Shown here: positions 26,632-37,383 of the stretch, piece after piece | Numbering within the stretch: the first letter of the stretch is position 1 | Layout: each line of letters starts with the position of its first letter | Origin: Marinobacter oulmenensis | GTDB lineage: Bacteria > Pseudomonadota > Gammaproteobacteria > Pseudomonadales > Oleiphilaceae | Direction of reading: 5' to 3' | DNA: 64,000 nucleotides | Assembly: GCF_014201735.1 (NCBI RefSeq) | Contig: NZ_JACHFE010000002.1 | Location: 186,001 to 250,000, forward strand | The notes under the pieces: model-generated | What the model was told of the DNA's origin: nothing | Databases searched by the model: none | What the model saw: only the letters and a program-made list of their open reading frames with translations | Translations under genes and position numbers: made by a program

Positions 26632-28578
26632 GTGCCATTGTTAACTCTGGACAGGTTGTCCCTGGCCTTCGGTATGCATCCACTTCTGGATGAGGCGTCC
26701 CTTAACCTGGAGCCCGGCGAGCGCGTGTGTCTGCTCGGTCGGAACGGGGAGGGCAAATCCACGCTTCTGAAAATTGTCAGCGGCGATGTCACGCCCGACG
26801 GTGGCCTGGTCCGCCTGGACGAGGGCGCGACGCTCTCGGTTTTGCCCCAGACCCTTCCCTCCGACGATACACGCACGGCCTACGATGTGGTTTCCTCTGC
26901 CTTCCCGGAGACCGGCGAACTGCTGGCGGAATTTCACCGGCTGTCGCAGCAGGCGGACGAAGCCAGCCTGGATCGCATGATGAAGGTTCAGGAGCGGCTC
27001 GAGGCACTGGATGGCTGGTTACTGGATCAGCGCGTCAATACCGTTCTTGAGCAATACGGCATTGACCCTGATACACCATTGAACAGGCTTTCCGGCGGTT
27101 GGCAGCGCCGGGTCCTGCTGGCCCGTGCTCTGGTTGTGGATCCGGACATTCTTCTTCTCGACGAGCCGACGAACCACCTGGATGTGCCGGCCATCGCCTG
27201 GCTGGAGGAAGCGCTGGGCCAGTTTCGTGGTGCCATGCTGTTTGTCAGTCACGATCGGGCGTTCATTCGCCGGATGGCCACCCGCGTGGTTGAGCTGGAT
27301 CGTGGCCAACTGGTCAGCTTTGCCGCCAGTTACGATAAATACCTGGAGCTGAAAGAGAAGGCCCTGGAGGAAGAAGAGCGCCAGAATGCCCTGTTCGACA
27401 AAAAGCTCAAACAGGAAGAGGCCTGGATCCGGCAGGGGATCAAAGCCCGTCGAACCCGGAATATGGGGCGTGTCCGTGCCCTGAAGGCCATGCGTGAGGA
27501 GCATCGTCAGCGGCGGGTGCGCGGTGGCACCGCCAGTTTTGCGGTGGAAGAAGCTGACAGGTCCGGCAAGCTGGTGGCAGAGGCCACCGACGCTGGTTTC
27601 CGTTATCCGGATGGTCAGCCCATCATCAAGGACATGAACCTGACAGTCCTGCGCGGTGACAAGATTGGGCTGGTGGGTGAGAACGGCACCGGCAAAACCA
27701 CCCTTGTGCGCCTTCTGTTGGGGGACCTGGCACCCACAGATGGCAATATCCGGCTTGGCACCAACCTCCAGGTTGCCTATTTTGATCAGCTTCGGGGGGA
27801 GCTGGATCTGGACCGGAACGCCGTGGACAACCTCGCCGAGGGCCGTGAATTTATCGATATCAACGGTCAGAGTCGCCATGTCCTGGGGTATCTGCAGGAA
27901 TTTCTGTTCACGCCGGAGCGTGCACGCTCTCCGGTGACGGTCTTTTCAGGCGGTGAGCGCGCCCGGCTCCTGCTGGCAAAACTGTTCAGCAAGCCGGCCA
28001 ACATCCTGGTGCTGGATGAGCCAACCAACGATCTGGATGTCGAAACGCTGGAACTGCTCGAAGAGCAGCTTTCGGAATTTCGGGGAACGGTGATCCTGAT
28101 CAGTCACGACCGGGAATTTCTCGATAATGTGGTAACCGACACCATTTTCCTTGACGGTTCAGGCAAAGTCAGGGAGTTCGTCGGTGGCTATTCCGACTGG
28201 CGCCGGCAGGGTGGGCGGTTCCCATCCGAAGTGACCGGCGCCCGCCCGGATCGCCAGGATCGCGAGTCTGCAAGCCGCAAAGAGCAGAAAGAACAGAAAC
28301 CTGGCACGGAGACCTCGGACCGGAAAGCCGCAAAAGGAGCCGGCAAGCCGGTGAAGCTCAGCTACAAGCTCAAAAGAGAGCTTGAGCAGTTGCCGGGTCA
28401 GATCGAGGCGCTTGAGCAGGAAGTCGAGCAGTTGCAGGAGCGGATTTCGGCACCGGACTTTTATGCCGGTCCTCAGGATGAGGTTGCCCGGACTCTGGAG
28501 CAGCTCCAGGCCGCAGAAGCCCGGCTTGAAGAAACAATTGAGCGATGGATGGAATTGGAGGAGCAGGCAGGGCAATGA
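26632..28578 (+). CDS. uup: ABC-F ATP-binding protein Uup
   Basis: A 648-residue ribosome-associated ABC-F ATPase. Two nucleotide-binding domains are present: Walker A LGRNGEGKSTLLKI (about residue 37) with LSGGWQRRVLLARAL and LLLDEPTNHLDV, and a second Walker A VGENGTGKTTLV (about 350) with FSGGERARLLLAKLF and LVLDEPTNDLDV. The interdomain linker is basic and helical, and the C-terminal coiled coil (about 570-645) is typical of Uup. The start is GTG at 26632, with an AGGAG about 11 bases upstream. The stop overlaps the next gene by 4 bases. Confidence 0.94.
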   Translation: MPLLTLDRLSLAFGMHPLLDEASLNLEPGERVCLLGRNGEGKSTLLKIVSGDVTPDGGLVRLDEGATLSVLPQTLPSDDTRTAYDVVSSAFPETGELLAEFHRLSQQADEASLDRMMKVQERLEALDGWLLDQRVNTVLEQYGIDPDTPLNRLSGGWQRRVLLARALVVDPDILLLDEPTNHLDVPAIAWLEEALGQFRGAMLFVSHDRAFIRRMATRVVELDRGQLVSFAASYDKYLELKEKALEEEERQNALFDKKLKQEEAWIRQGIKARRTRNMGRVRALKAMREEHRQRRVRGGTASFAVEEADRSGKLVAEATDAGFRYPDGQPIIKDMNLTVLRGDKIGLVGENGTGKTTLVRLLLGDLAPTDGNIRLGTNLQVAYFDQLRGELDLDRNAVDNLAEGREFIDINGQSRHVLGYLQEFLFTPERARSPVTVFSGGERARLLLAKLFSKPANILVLDEPTNDLDVETLELLEEQLSEFRGTVILISHDREFLDNVVTDTIFLDGSGKVREFVGGYSDWRRQGGRFPSEVTGARPDRQDRESASRKEQKEQKPGTETSDRKAAKGAGKPVKLSYKLKRELEQLPGQIEALEQEVEQLQERISAPDFYAGPQDEVARTLEQLQAAEARLEETIERWMELEEQAGQ

Positions 28579-29243
28579 GCGTCCAGTACAATTTCCGTTA
28601 CGAGGATGGCCGGGAGGTTGATTTCCGGGTTACAGATGCCCCAGCAAAACTGCCCCAGGGACAGGCTATTCCGACATGGGTGAATCTGGACTACTGCCAG
28701 TGCTCGAACTGTCCCCTGAACACCTCGGAGCATGTGCACTGCCCGGCTGCTGTTGCCATCGTGCCGGTGATTCAGGCGTTTCAGGCGGAAGATGCCTACC
28801 AGAAGGTGGACGTGACCGTTACCGATGAGCGCCGGTCCTACCACAAGAACACCACGCTGGAAGAGTCGCTGCGTTCGCTGCTTGGCCTGAAGCTGGCAAC
28901 CAGTGGCTGCCCTCTGCTGTCGCAGCTCAAACCCATGGCAAAACACCACCTGCCGTTCGCCAGCACGGACGAATTCATTATGCGCAGTGTGGAATCCTAT
29001 CTGCTGGAGCAGCTGTTTGCCCGGCGGGAGGGCAGAACGCCCGACTGGGACCTGAAGGGACTGGTGGAGCGCAATCAGCAGTTGCAGCTGGTTAATCAGG
29101 CGCTTTGGCAGCGCATACACGCAGAGTGCCGGGGAGACAGTAACCTCAAGGTTCTGCTGAGCTTTTTCTCGATGGCATCGAGTGTGTCGATCTCGCTGGA
29201 GAGCCAGTTGCGAAAGCTGCAGAGTAGCGTGCTGTCGGAATAG
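28575..29243 (+). CDS. Conserved hypothetical protein with an N-terminal cysteine cluster
   Basis: A 222-residue protein I cannot assign to a characterised family; it resembles annotated domain-of-unknown-function proteins of gammaproteobacteria. Residues 41-56 contain C-x-C-x2-C-x9-C (Cys41, 43, 46, 56) with a nearby His54, and a further Cys112 lies in TSGCPLL. This could bind Zn or an Fe-S cluster. The rest is predicted mostly helical, without a signal peptide or membrane span. The ATG overlaps the uup stop (ATGA), so it is translationally coupled to uup. A perfect 11-bp hairpin follows the stop. Confidence 0.85.
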   Translation: MSVQYNFRYEDGREVDFRVTDAPAKLPQGQAIPTWVNLDYCQCSNCPLNTSEHVHCPAAVAIVPVIQAFQAEDAYQKVDVTVTDERRSYHKNTTLEESLRSLLGLKLATSGCPLLSQLKPMAKHHLPFASTDEFIMRSVESYLLEQLFARREGRTPDWDLKGLVERNQQLQLVNQALWQRIHAECRGDSNLKVLLSFFSMASSVSISLESQLRKLQSSVLSE

Positions 29244-29246
29244 GGA

Positions 29247-29273
29247 GATCGGGGGAGGAGGGCTCCCCCGATC
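29247..29273. terminator. Strong hairpin between the cysteine-cluster gene and the convergent usp gene
   Basis: A perfect 11-bp GC-rich stem (29247-29257 with 29263-29273) and a 5-nt loop, without a T run on either strand. It is a likely 3'-end structure for both converging transcripts. Confidence 0.5.
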
Positions 29274-29288
29274 AGTTTGAGTTGGCGG

Positions 29289-29720
29289 TCAGTGGATGCG
29301 CACCGCCATCACGTCACACTCGGTACCATGAAGCACGCCGTTGGCGGTGGATCCCAACAGCAGCTGGAAGCCTTTGCGGCCGTGGCTGCCGACGATGACC
29401 AGATCCACCTTGTGCTCTTTCACCAGGCGATGTATCTCGGATTCCGGCCGGCCAACGGTGACCACCTGATTGGCGCTGGAGACGTTGTACTTCTCACCAT
29501 ACTTGGCCAGTTGCTCACGCGCAGCTTTGTCCAACTGGTCCTGCAGTTCGGTCAGATCCATCGGAATATCACCGCCATACGCGTAACCGACCGGCTCCAC
29601 CACGTGTACCAGCAGCAATTCGGATTTGAATGCCTCGGCAAGGGATTTAGCCTTTTCAAGAACCTGGGGGGCTTCCTCGGTCAGGTCGATGGCGACCAGC
29701 ATTTTGTCATAGGTGGGCAT
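29289..29720 (-). CDS. Universal stress protein (UspA family)
   Basis: A 143-residue cytosolic Usp-domain protein. It begins YDKMLVAIDLTEEAPQVLEKA and ends with the ATP-binding-type motif VIVGSHGRKGFQLLLGSTANGVLH (G-2x-G-9x-G[ST]), so it probably binds ATP. The segment DLTELQDQLDKAAREQL and the length fit the UspA class. An AGGAG lies 9 bases before the ATG. It is divergent from fadBA across a 338-base regulatory region. Confidence 0.93.
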   Translation of the reverse strand: MPTYDKMLVAIDLTEEAPQVLEKAKSLAEAFKSELLLVHVVEPVGYAYGGDIPMDLTELQDQLDKAAREQLAKYGEKYNVSSANQVVTVGRPESEIHRLVKEHKVDLVIVGSHGRKGFQLLLGSTANGVLHGTECDVMAVRIH

Positions 29721-30058
29721 GGGGTTAGCTCCTTTGTGCTTTCGGAATATTCCTAGGATAGTACTGACACGGTATCGGGAAAAGTCCCGTCACATTCTGA
29801 CGGGGGTCAACCCCAAAGGGAAGATGCACGGGGGAAATCCTTTTACTCGTCTTTGCTGCACCACTATGCTGTGACTCAGAAATAAATTGACAAACGACCG
29901 ATTTTTTTTCATCGTGTCACCTCTCGATTCAAACGACTGTATGAATTTTTTGGATCGGATGATCGGGCAGTGACCGAAATCTCGCTGCAGCGACTTCGCC
30001 GGCCTTGTATCCGGCCGGCCACTGTCAGCAGTTCCAAACACAGACTGGAGATCAGTTG
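29721..30058. other. usp-fadB intergenic regulatory region
   Basis: 338 bases without a gene. It holds a 7-bp hairpin (29786-29792 with 29798-29804), a TTGACA -35-like element (29887-29892) whose -10 is poor, a PsrA-like palindrome (29927-29946), and a GC-rich hairpin in the fadB leader (29998-30004 with 30013-30019). Confidence 0.6.
29927..29946 (+). promoter_or_regulatory. PsrA-like operator upstream of fadBA
   Basis: A 20-bp imperfect palindrome: ATTCAAAC, 4-base spacer GACT, then GTATGAAT, with 7 of 8 arm positions complementary. Its core CAAAC-N4-GTATG differs at one base from the PsrA pattern CAAAC-N(2-4)-GTTTG, known to control fadBA in Pseudomonas. Binding here is inferred. Confidence 0.5.
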
Positions 30059-32206
30059 ATGATTTACGAAGGTAAAGCCATCACGGTTAAAGAGATCGAA
30101 GGCGGGATCGCTCAGTTGAACTTTGACTTGCAGGGCGAGTCGGTAAACAAGTTCAACCGTCTCACCCTCGAAGAGCTGGGCGCGGCAACGGAAAAGCTGG
30201 GAGCCCGCGAGGACCTCAAAGGGCTGGTGTTTACCAGTTCCAAGGACAGCTTCATTGTCGGTGCGGACATCACCGAGTTTACCAAACTGTTCGCGGGTCC
30301 CGAGGATGAGCTGATTGCCAATAGCCTGAATGCCAACGCCATTTTCAATGCTATTGAAGATCTGCCGTTCCCGACCGTCAGTGCCATTAATGGCATCGCG
30401 CTCGGTGGGGGGCTGGAAATGTGTCTGGCTACCGACTACCGCCTGATGGCTCCCAAGGCCAAGATTGGGCTGCCGGAAGTCAAACTGGGGATCTTCCCGG
30501 GCTTCGGCGGGACCGTTCGTCTGTCCCGACTGGTCGGTGTTGACTACGCCGTTGAGTGGATCTGTGGCGGTACAGAAAACCGTGCGGACGCGGCCCTGAA
30601 AGTCGGTGCTGTTGATTCCATTATCGAAGCCGACAAACTGGTTGAAGCTGCGGTTGCGCTGATCAATGAATGCAACGCCGGCAAGCTGGATTACAAGGCC
30701 CGGCGCGAAGAGAAGAAAGGCAAGATCAAGCTCAATGCCATGGAAAGCATGATGGCATTCGAGATTTCCAAGGCCTTTGTCGCCGGCAAAGCGGGCAAGA
30801 ACTATCCGGCGCCCGTTGAGGCCATCAAGGTCATGCAGAAACACGCTGGCCTGACCCGTGACAAGGCGGTGGAAGTGGAAGCCAAAGGTTTTGCCAAGAT
30901 GGCCAAGACCAACGTGGCTGCCTGTCTCGTTGGCCTGTTCCTGAACGACCAGGCGCTCAAGAAGAAAGCCAGTGCCTGGGAGAAAGAGGCGGCTGATGTC
31001 AATCTGGCCGCGGTTCTGGGCGCAGGTATCATGGGCGGCGGTGTTGCTTTCCAGTCGGCCCTCAAAGGCACACCCATCCTGATGAAAGACATTAACCAGG
31101 ATGGTATCAAGCTGGGCCTGAACGAAGCCAAGAAGCTGCTGTCCAAGCGCATCTCCAAGGGCAAGATGGACGCCGACAAGATGGGCGATGTCCTCAACAA
31201 CATTACCCCGACCCTTAACTACGGTGATTTCAAGAACGTAGACCTGGTTGTTGAAGCAGTTGTTGAAAACCCGAAAGTCAAAGATGCGGTGCTTCGCGAA
31301 ACTGAGGATACGGTACGTGAAGACACCATCCTGACGTCCAACACCTCGACCATCTCTATCAACAAGCTGGCCGAGAACCTCAAGCGTCCGGAAAACTTCT
31401 GTGGCATGCACTTCTTCAACCCGGTACACATGATGCCGCTGGTCGAGGTGATCCGGGGTGAAAAGACCTCTGATCGTGCAATTGCTACGACGGTCGCCTA
31501 CGCCAAGGCGATGGGCAAGACCCCGATTGTGGTCAACGACTGTCCGGGCTTCCTGGTGAACCGGGTCCTGTTCCCGTACTTTGGCGGCTTTGCGGCCCTG
31601 CTGCGTGACGGCGCCGATTTCCAGAAGATCGACAAGGTCATGGAGAAATTCGGTTGGCCCATGGGCCCGGCCTACCTGCTGGATGTGGTCGGCATGGATA
31701 CCGCCAAGCACGCCAATGAAGTAATGGCTGAAGGTTTCCCTGAGCGCATGAAGGCTGATTTCAAATCCGCCATCGATGTGATGTTCGAGAACGAGCGTTA
31801 CGGCCAGAAGAACGACAAGGGCTTCTACCGTTACGAGGAAGACCGTAAGGGCAAGCCGAAGAAGGTCGTTGATGAGCAGACCTACGAGCTGATCAAACCG
31901 GTTGTGGCAGACCAGAAAGACTTCGAAGAGGAAGACATCATCGCCCGCATGATGATCCCTCTGTGTCTGGAAACCGTCCGGTGTCTGGAAGACAACATCG
32001 TTGAGGCTCCGGCCGATGCGGACATGGGCCTGATCTACGGCATCGGTTTCCCGCCGTTCCGTGGTGGTGCCCTGCGCTACATCGACGATATGGGCGTCGA
32101 CAAGTTCGTCGAACTTGCAGACAAGTATGCAGATCTGGGTCCGCTTTATCACCCGACCGAGAAGCTGCGTGAAATGGCCAAGAATGGCGAAAAATTCTTC
32201 GGCTAA
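30059..32206 (+). CDS. fadB: Fatty acid oxidation complex subunit alpha FadB
   Basis: A 715-residue multifunctional enzyme of beta-oxidation: enoyl-CoA hydratase/isomerase N-terminal domain (about 1-190; [35 protein letters not shown]) and 3-hydroxyacyl-CoA dehydrogenase C-terminal domains (about 310-715; NAD motif [17 protein letters not shown] and [19 protein letters not shown]). The ATG at 30059 follows GGAG with 8-base spacing and gives the standard 715-residue form. Earlier in-frame starts lack a site. It forms an operon with fadA, 33 bases downstream, under a PsrA-like operator. Confidence 0.96.
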   Translation: MIYEGKAITVKEIEGGIAQLNFDLQGESVNKFNRLTLEELGAATEKLGAREDLKGLVFTSSKDSFIVGADITEFTKLFAGPEDELIANSLNANAIFNAIEDLPFPTVSAINGIALGGGLEMCLATDYRLMAPKAKIGLPEVKLGIFPGFGGTVRLSRLVGVDYAVEWICGGTENRADAALKVGAVDSIIEADKLVEAAVALINECNAGKLDYKARREEKKGKIKLNAMESMMAFEISKAFVAGKAGKNYPAPVEAIKVMQKHAGLTRDKAVEVEAKGFAKMAKTNVAACLVGLFLNDQALKKKASAWEKEAADVNLAAVLGAGIMGGGVAFQSALKGTPILMKDINQDGIKLGLNEAKKLLSKRISKGKMDADKMGDVLNNITPTLNYGDFKNVDLVVEAVVENPKVKDAVLRETEDTVREDTILTSNTSTISINKLAENLKRPENFCGMHFFNPVHMMPLVEVIRGEKTSDRAIATTVAYAKAMGKTPIVVNDCPGFLVNRVLFPYFGGFAALLRDGADFQKIDKVMEKFGWPMGPAYLLDVVGMDTAKHANEVMAEGFPERMKADFKSAIDVMFENERYGQKNDKGFYRYEEDRKGKPKKVVDEQTYELIKPVVADQKDFEEEDIIARMMIPLCLETVRCLEDNIVEAPADADMGLIYGIGFPPFRGGALRYIDDMGVDKFVELADKYADLGPLYHPTEKLREMAKNGEKFFG

Positions 32207-32212
32207 CCCTGA

Positions 32213-33415
<1,203 letters not shown>

Positions 33416-33447
33416 GACACCTTCGTCCTGAACGGATGAAGTGAATC

Positions 33448-33480
33448 ACAGAGCCCGGCACCATGCCGGGCTCTGTCGTT
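33448..33480 (+). terminator. fadBA terminator hairpin
   Basis: A perfect 12-bp stem (33448-33459 with 33465-33476) and a 5-nt loop, with a short CGTTT tail. The stem is strong but the T run weak. Confidence 0.65.
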
Positions 33481-33693
33481 TCGGGAATCGGGAAAGGGCG
33501 TGGCTGTGGGTCGGGCACGTTGAAAAATGCCGGGTGGAACCAAAGAATGGGTTGTGTTGCCAAAGCTGACCCTGTAAAACAGTGAGCCTGTATGTAATGG
33601 CAACCTCCGGTTTTCCAGTTGCCTGATTTTTATGCCAGTTTACGTTTTGTCCAACGAGTGAACGATTGGTCAACAAGGATATAGAACTCCGTT

Positions 33694-36336
33694 ATGGGTA
33701 AAAGTCTCGTTATCGTCGAGTCACCAGCGAAAGCCAAAACCATTAACAAGTATCTCGGTTCCGACTACATCGTGAAGTCGAGTGTTGGCCATATTCGCGA
33801 TCTTCCGGTCAGTGGCAGTGGCTCCAAATCCGATCCCAAGGAACGGGCACGACAGGCCGCTGTCACCCGCAAAATGAGCCCTGAAGAAAAGGCGGAGCAC
33901 AAAAAGCGCAAGGCAAAAGAGCAACTGGTGGCCCGGATGGGCGTGGACCCGGAGCTTGACTGGCAGGCGAACTACGAGGTGCTGCCCGGCAAGGAAAAGG
34001 TGGTCAGTGAGCTCAAACGTCTGGCGAAGTCGGCTGACCATATCTATCTGGCGACGGATTTGGACCGCGAAGGGGAGGCAATCGCCTGGCACCTGCAGGA
34101 AACCATTGGCGGAGAGCCCGACAAATACCGTCGGGTTGTCTTTAACGAGATTACCAAGCGGGCCATTCAGGAAGCCTTCAAGGACCCGGGACAACTGGAT
34201 GGCAACCGCGTCAACGCCCAGCAGGCCCGACGCTTTCTGGACCGTGTTGTGGGTTACATGGTGTCACCGCTGTTGTGGTCCAAGATCGCCCGGGGCCTTT
34301 CCGCCGGTCGGGTTCAGTCGGTTGCCGTTCGCCTGATTGTTGAGCGTGAGCGGGAGATCCGGGCATTTGTGCCCGAAGAGTTCTGGCAGATGCACGCAGA
34401 CCTGGCACCTGCGAAGGCCGATGATGCGGTCCGGTTTGAGGTTGCCCGCTATAATGGCCAGGCTTACCGGCCCACCAGCGAGTCCCAGAGCAATGAGCAT
34501 CTGGCGCGTCTGCGTGAAGGTGCCTTTGAGGTCGCCAAGCGTGAAGACAAGCCTACCCGGTCGCGGCCCTCGGCACCTTTCATTACCTCGACACTGCAGC
34601 AGGCGGCGAGTAACCGCATGGGCTTCAGTGTCAAGAAAACCATGATGCTGGCCCAACGTCTGTACGAAGCTGGCTTTATCACCTACATGCGTACCGACTC
34701 GACGAACCTGAGCCAGGACGCCATCGCCAGTTGCCGTGACTTTGTCCAGAAGCAGTTTGGTGAGCGCTACCTGCCGGAAAAACCCAGGGTTTACGGTAGT
34801 CGTGAAGGGGCCCAGGAAGCTCACGAAGCCATTCGCCCGACCGATGTCGGTCGTCGTCCAACGGACATCAGTGGCCTCGAAAAAGACGCTGAGAAGCTCT
34901 ACGACCTGATCTGGCGTCAGTTTATCGCCTGCCAGATGGCGGATGCGGAGTTTTTGAGTACGTCCATTACCGTCGCCAACGGTGACTATGAGCTGCGCAC
35001 CCGCGGACGGATCATCAAGTTCGAAGGTTTCCTCAAGGCCGCTCCTTCCTCGTCCAAGAAAGACGAGGATGTCGCGCTGCCCGACATTCAGGTCGGTGAT
35101 GCCCTCGACCTCAAAAAGCTCGACCCGAGCCAGCATTTCACCAAGCCGGCGCCTCGCTACACTGAGGCAAGCCTGGTCAAGGAGCTGGAGAAGCAGGGGA
35201 TTGGTCGTCCCTCCACCTACGCGTCCATCATCTCCACCATCCAGGATCGTGGTTACGTCAAACTCCAGAACCGCCGGTTCTATGCCGAAAAGATGGGGGA
35301 AATCGTCACCGAGCGTCTCGCGGAGTCCTTCCCGAACCTGATGGATTACGACTTTACCGCGCGGCTGGAGGACGAACTGGATGATATCGCCGAAGGGGAT
35401 ATCGACTGGAAGAAGGTCCTGAACGATTTCTACGAGCGCTTCCGCAACCAGTTGGATAGCGCTGAAAAGGCCGAAGACGGCATGCGCGCGAACACGCCGA
35501 CGGAGACCGATATACCCTGTCCGTCCTGCGGGCGGAACATGCAGATCCGTGTGGCCAGTACCGGTGTTTTTCTGGGGTGCTCGGGCTACTCGCTGCCGCC
35601 CAAGGAGCGTTGCAAGACCACGATCAACCTGACTCCGGGTGACGAAGTGGTCAGCGCCGAAGAAGACGTTGAAGGCGAGGGCGAAACCCGGCTGCTGCGC
35701 AAGAAGCGGCGTTGTCCCAAATGTGGCACCGCCATGGACAGCTACCTGATTGACGAGAAGCGCAAGCTGCACGTGTGTGGTAACAACCCGGACTGCTCCG
35801 GCTATGAGGTGGAGCAGGGCACTTTCCGGATCAAGGGCTATGATGGCCCGACACTGGAGTGTGACAAGTGCGGCTCGGAAATGCAGCTGAAAACCGGCCG
35901 TTTCGGCAAGTATTTCGGTTGTACCAACACTGAGTGCAAGAATACCCGTAAGCTTTTGCGCAATGGCGAACCGGCGCCGCCCAAGATGGACCCGGTGCCC
36001 ATGCCGGAACTGCAGTGTCAGAAAGTGGATGACACCTACGTTCTGCGGGATGGGGCTTCCGGGCTGTTCCTCGCGGCGAGCAAGTTTCCCAAGAACCGGG
36101 AGACCCGTCCGCCGCTGGTGCTGGAAATCAAACCGCACCGCAAGGAAATTGATCCCAAGTACGACTACCTGATGGACGCGCCGGAGCGGGATCCGGAGGG
36201 GAATCCGACGGTCATCCGGTACAGTCGAAAGACCAAGGAACAGTACGTCATGTCGGAGAAAAACGGCAAGGCGACGGGCTGGTCGGCCTGGTATCAGGAC
36301 GGTCGCTGGGTGCCGAAGGAGAAGGGCAGCAAGTAG
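33694..36336 (+). CDS. topA: DNA topoisomerase I
   Basis: An 880-residue type IA topoisomerase relaxing negative supercoils. The TOPRIM domain begins [20 protein letters not shown] and contains the acidic DLDREGEA motif. The active-site tyrosine lies in [12 protein letters not shown]. The C-terminal part has several zinc-ribbon Cys4 motifs ([27 protein letters not shown]), then a basic, non-zinc ribbon domain ending at KEKGSK. The length matches Pseudomonas topA. A 278-base gap precedes it; I find no clear sigma70 promoter there. A bidirectional terminator follows. Confidence 0.97.
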   Translation: MGKSLVIVESPAKAKTINKYLGSDYIVKSSVGHIRDLPVSGSGSKSDPKERARQAAVTRKMSPEEKAEHKKRKAKEQLVARMGVDPELDWQANYEVLPGKEKVVSELKRLAKSADHIYLATDLDREGEAIAWHLQETIGGEPDKYRRVVFNEITKRAIQEAFKDPGQLDGNRVNAQQARRFLDRVVGYMVSPLLWSKIARGLSAGRVQSVAVRLIVEREREIRAFVPEEFWQMHADLAPAKADDAVRFEVARYNGQAYRPTSESQSNEHLARLREGAFEVAKREDKPTRSRPSAPFITSTLQQAASNRMGFSVKKTMMLAQRLYEAGFITYMRTDSTNLSQDAIASCRDFVQKQFGERYLPEKPRVYGSREGAQEAHEAIRPTDVGRRPTDISGLEKDAEKLYDLIWRQFIACQMADAEFLSTSITVANGDYELRTRGRIIKFEGFLKAAPSSSKKDEDVALPDIQVGDALDLKKLDPSQHFTKPAPRYTEASLVKELEKQGIGRPSTYASIISTIQDRGYVKLQNRRFYAEKMGEIVTERLAESFPNLMDYDFTARLEDELDDIAEGDIDWKKVLNDFYERFRNQLDSAEKAEDGMRANTPTETDIPCPSCGRNMQIRVASTGVFLGCSGYSLPPKERCKTTINLTPGDEVVSAEEDVEGEGETRLLRKKRRCPKCGTAMDSYLIDEKRKLHVCGNNPDCSGYEVEQGTFRIKGYDGPTLECDKCGSEMQLKTGRFGKYFGCTNTECKNTRKLLRNGEPAPPKMDPVPMPELQCQKVDDTYVLRDGASGLFLAASKFPKNRETRPPLVLEIKPHRKEIDPKYDYLMDAPERDPEGNPTVIRYSRKTKEQYVMSEKNGKATGWSAWYQDGRWVPKEKGSK

Positions 36337-36352
36337 TCTGTCGGTAAGGAGC

Positions 36353-36387
36353 GAAAAAGGGTGCGGCGCAGGCCGCGCCCTTTTTTT
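36353..36387. terminator. Bidirectional terminator, topA / hydroxyisobutyrate dehydrogenase-like gene
   Basis: An A-run before GGGTGCGGC (36359-36367), loop GCAG, GCCGCGCCC (36372-36380, one wobble pair), then seven T. Confidence 0.85.
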
Positions 36388-36396
36388 ATGGGTGCC

Positions 36397-37266
36397 TTAT
36401 TTCTTGCGAAGGCGCTGGATCAGTGATGAGGTGTCCCAACGGCGCCCGCCCATGTCCTGGACGTCGCCATAGAACTGGTCCACCAGAGCGGCCACCGGTA
36501 GCTTGGCGCCGTTTCGCCGGGCCTCATCCAGGCAAATGCCCAGATCCTTGCGCATCCAGTCGACGGCAAAACCGTGGTCAAACTCGCCGGCAATCATGGT
36601 GCCGGAGCGGTTTTCCATCTGCCATGACTGGGCGGCGCCCTTGGAAATCACGTCGACCACCCGGCTTACATCAAGGTCCGCCTGCTCGGCGAAATGCAGG
36701 GCTTCTGACAGTCCCTGGACCAATCCCGCAATGGCAATCTGATTGACCATCTTGGTTTTCTGCCCGCTACCGGCAGGCCCCATCAGTGTCACGGCCCGGC
36801 CATAGCAGTCCATGACCGGCCGTGCCTTGTCGAAATCGGCGTCATTGCCGCCGCACATGATGGTGAGGGCGCCGTTTTCAGCCCCCTGCTGACCACCGGA
36901 AATGGGCGCGTCAATAAAGCCCTGCCCGCGTTCACCGGCCAGGGCAGCCAGTCGCTCCGCGACACCAGCTGAAGCGGTGGTATGGTCGATCAGGATCGCT
37001 GTGGGCGGGGCGTTGGCGATGATGCCGTCTTCGGCCGCGAAAACGGCATCCAGGTCGCGGTCCGCGCCGACGCACGTCATTACGAAATCCGCGTCTTTCA
37101 CTGCATCGGCAATGGTGTTGCAGGCCTCGCCGTTGTGCTTCTTGGCCCAGTCTGTCGCCTTTTGGGTGGTGCGGTTCCAGACCGTGACGTTATGGCTGGC
37201 GCCAGCAAGATGACCGGCCATGGGATAGCCCATGACGCCTAGTCCTATGAATGCAATGTTTGCCAT
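36397..37266 (-). CDS. 3-hydroxyisobutyrate dehydrogenase-family NAD(P)-dependent oxidoreductase
   Basis: A 289-residue beta-hydroxyacid dehydrogenase. The N-terminal dinucleotide motif is IAFIGLGVMGYPMAGHLA. The family substrate-binding motif appears as DAPISGGQQGAENGAL, and the catalytic lysine lies in GSGQKTKMVNQI (about Lys170). The C-terminal helical domain contains DHGFAVDWMRKDLGI. The true substrate (3-hydroxyisobutyrate, tartronate semialdehyde or succinic semialdehyde) cannot be told from sequence. A GGGAG site precedes the ATG. It follows gltA on the same strand but is separated by a strong terminator. Confidence 0.87.
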   Translation of the reverse strand: MANIAFIGLGVMGYPMAGHLAGASHNVTVWNRTTQKATDWAKKHNGEACNTIADAVKDADFVMTCVGADRDLDAVFAAEDGIIANAPPTAILIDHTTASAGVAERLAALAGERGQGFIDAPISGGQQGAENGALTIMCGGNDADFDKARPVMDCYGRAVTLMGPAGSGQKTKMVNQIAIAGLVQGLSEALHFAEQADLDVSRVVDVISKGAAQSWQMENRSGTMIAGEFDHGFAVDWMRKDLGICLDEARRNGAKLPVAALVDQFYGDVQDMGGRRWDTSSLIQRLRKK

Positions 37267-37327
37267 CGTGTGCTCCCTGTATTCGGTGTCTTGGTTGTTG
37301 TCATTGTATTGCGTTTTCCATGATACG

Positions 37328-37357
37328 AAAAAAGCCGCTGATTTCAGCGGCTTTTTT
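37328..37357. terminator. Intrinsic terminator after gltA
   Basis: Six A, GCCGCTGA (37334-37341), a 2-base centre, TCAGCGGC (37344-37351) and six T. It is symmetrical and placed to stop minus-strand gltA transcription. Confidence 0.9.
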
Positions 37358-37383
37358 CGGGGTGCAGGGAAAGAGCAGGGCGA

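Noticed and set aside
33555-33585. CTGTA/ACAG repeats upstream of topA resembling a LexA box
   Set aside because: Spacing between CTG and CAG is 5 bases, not the 10 required for a LexA site.
34264-36138. A 624-codon antisense open frame inside topA
   Set aside because: Shadow of topA; no domain, no independent ribosome binding site.
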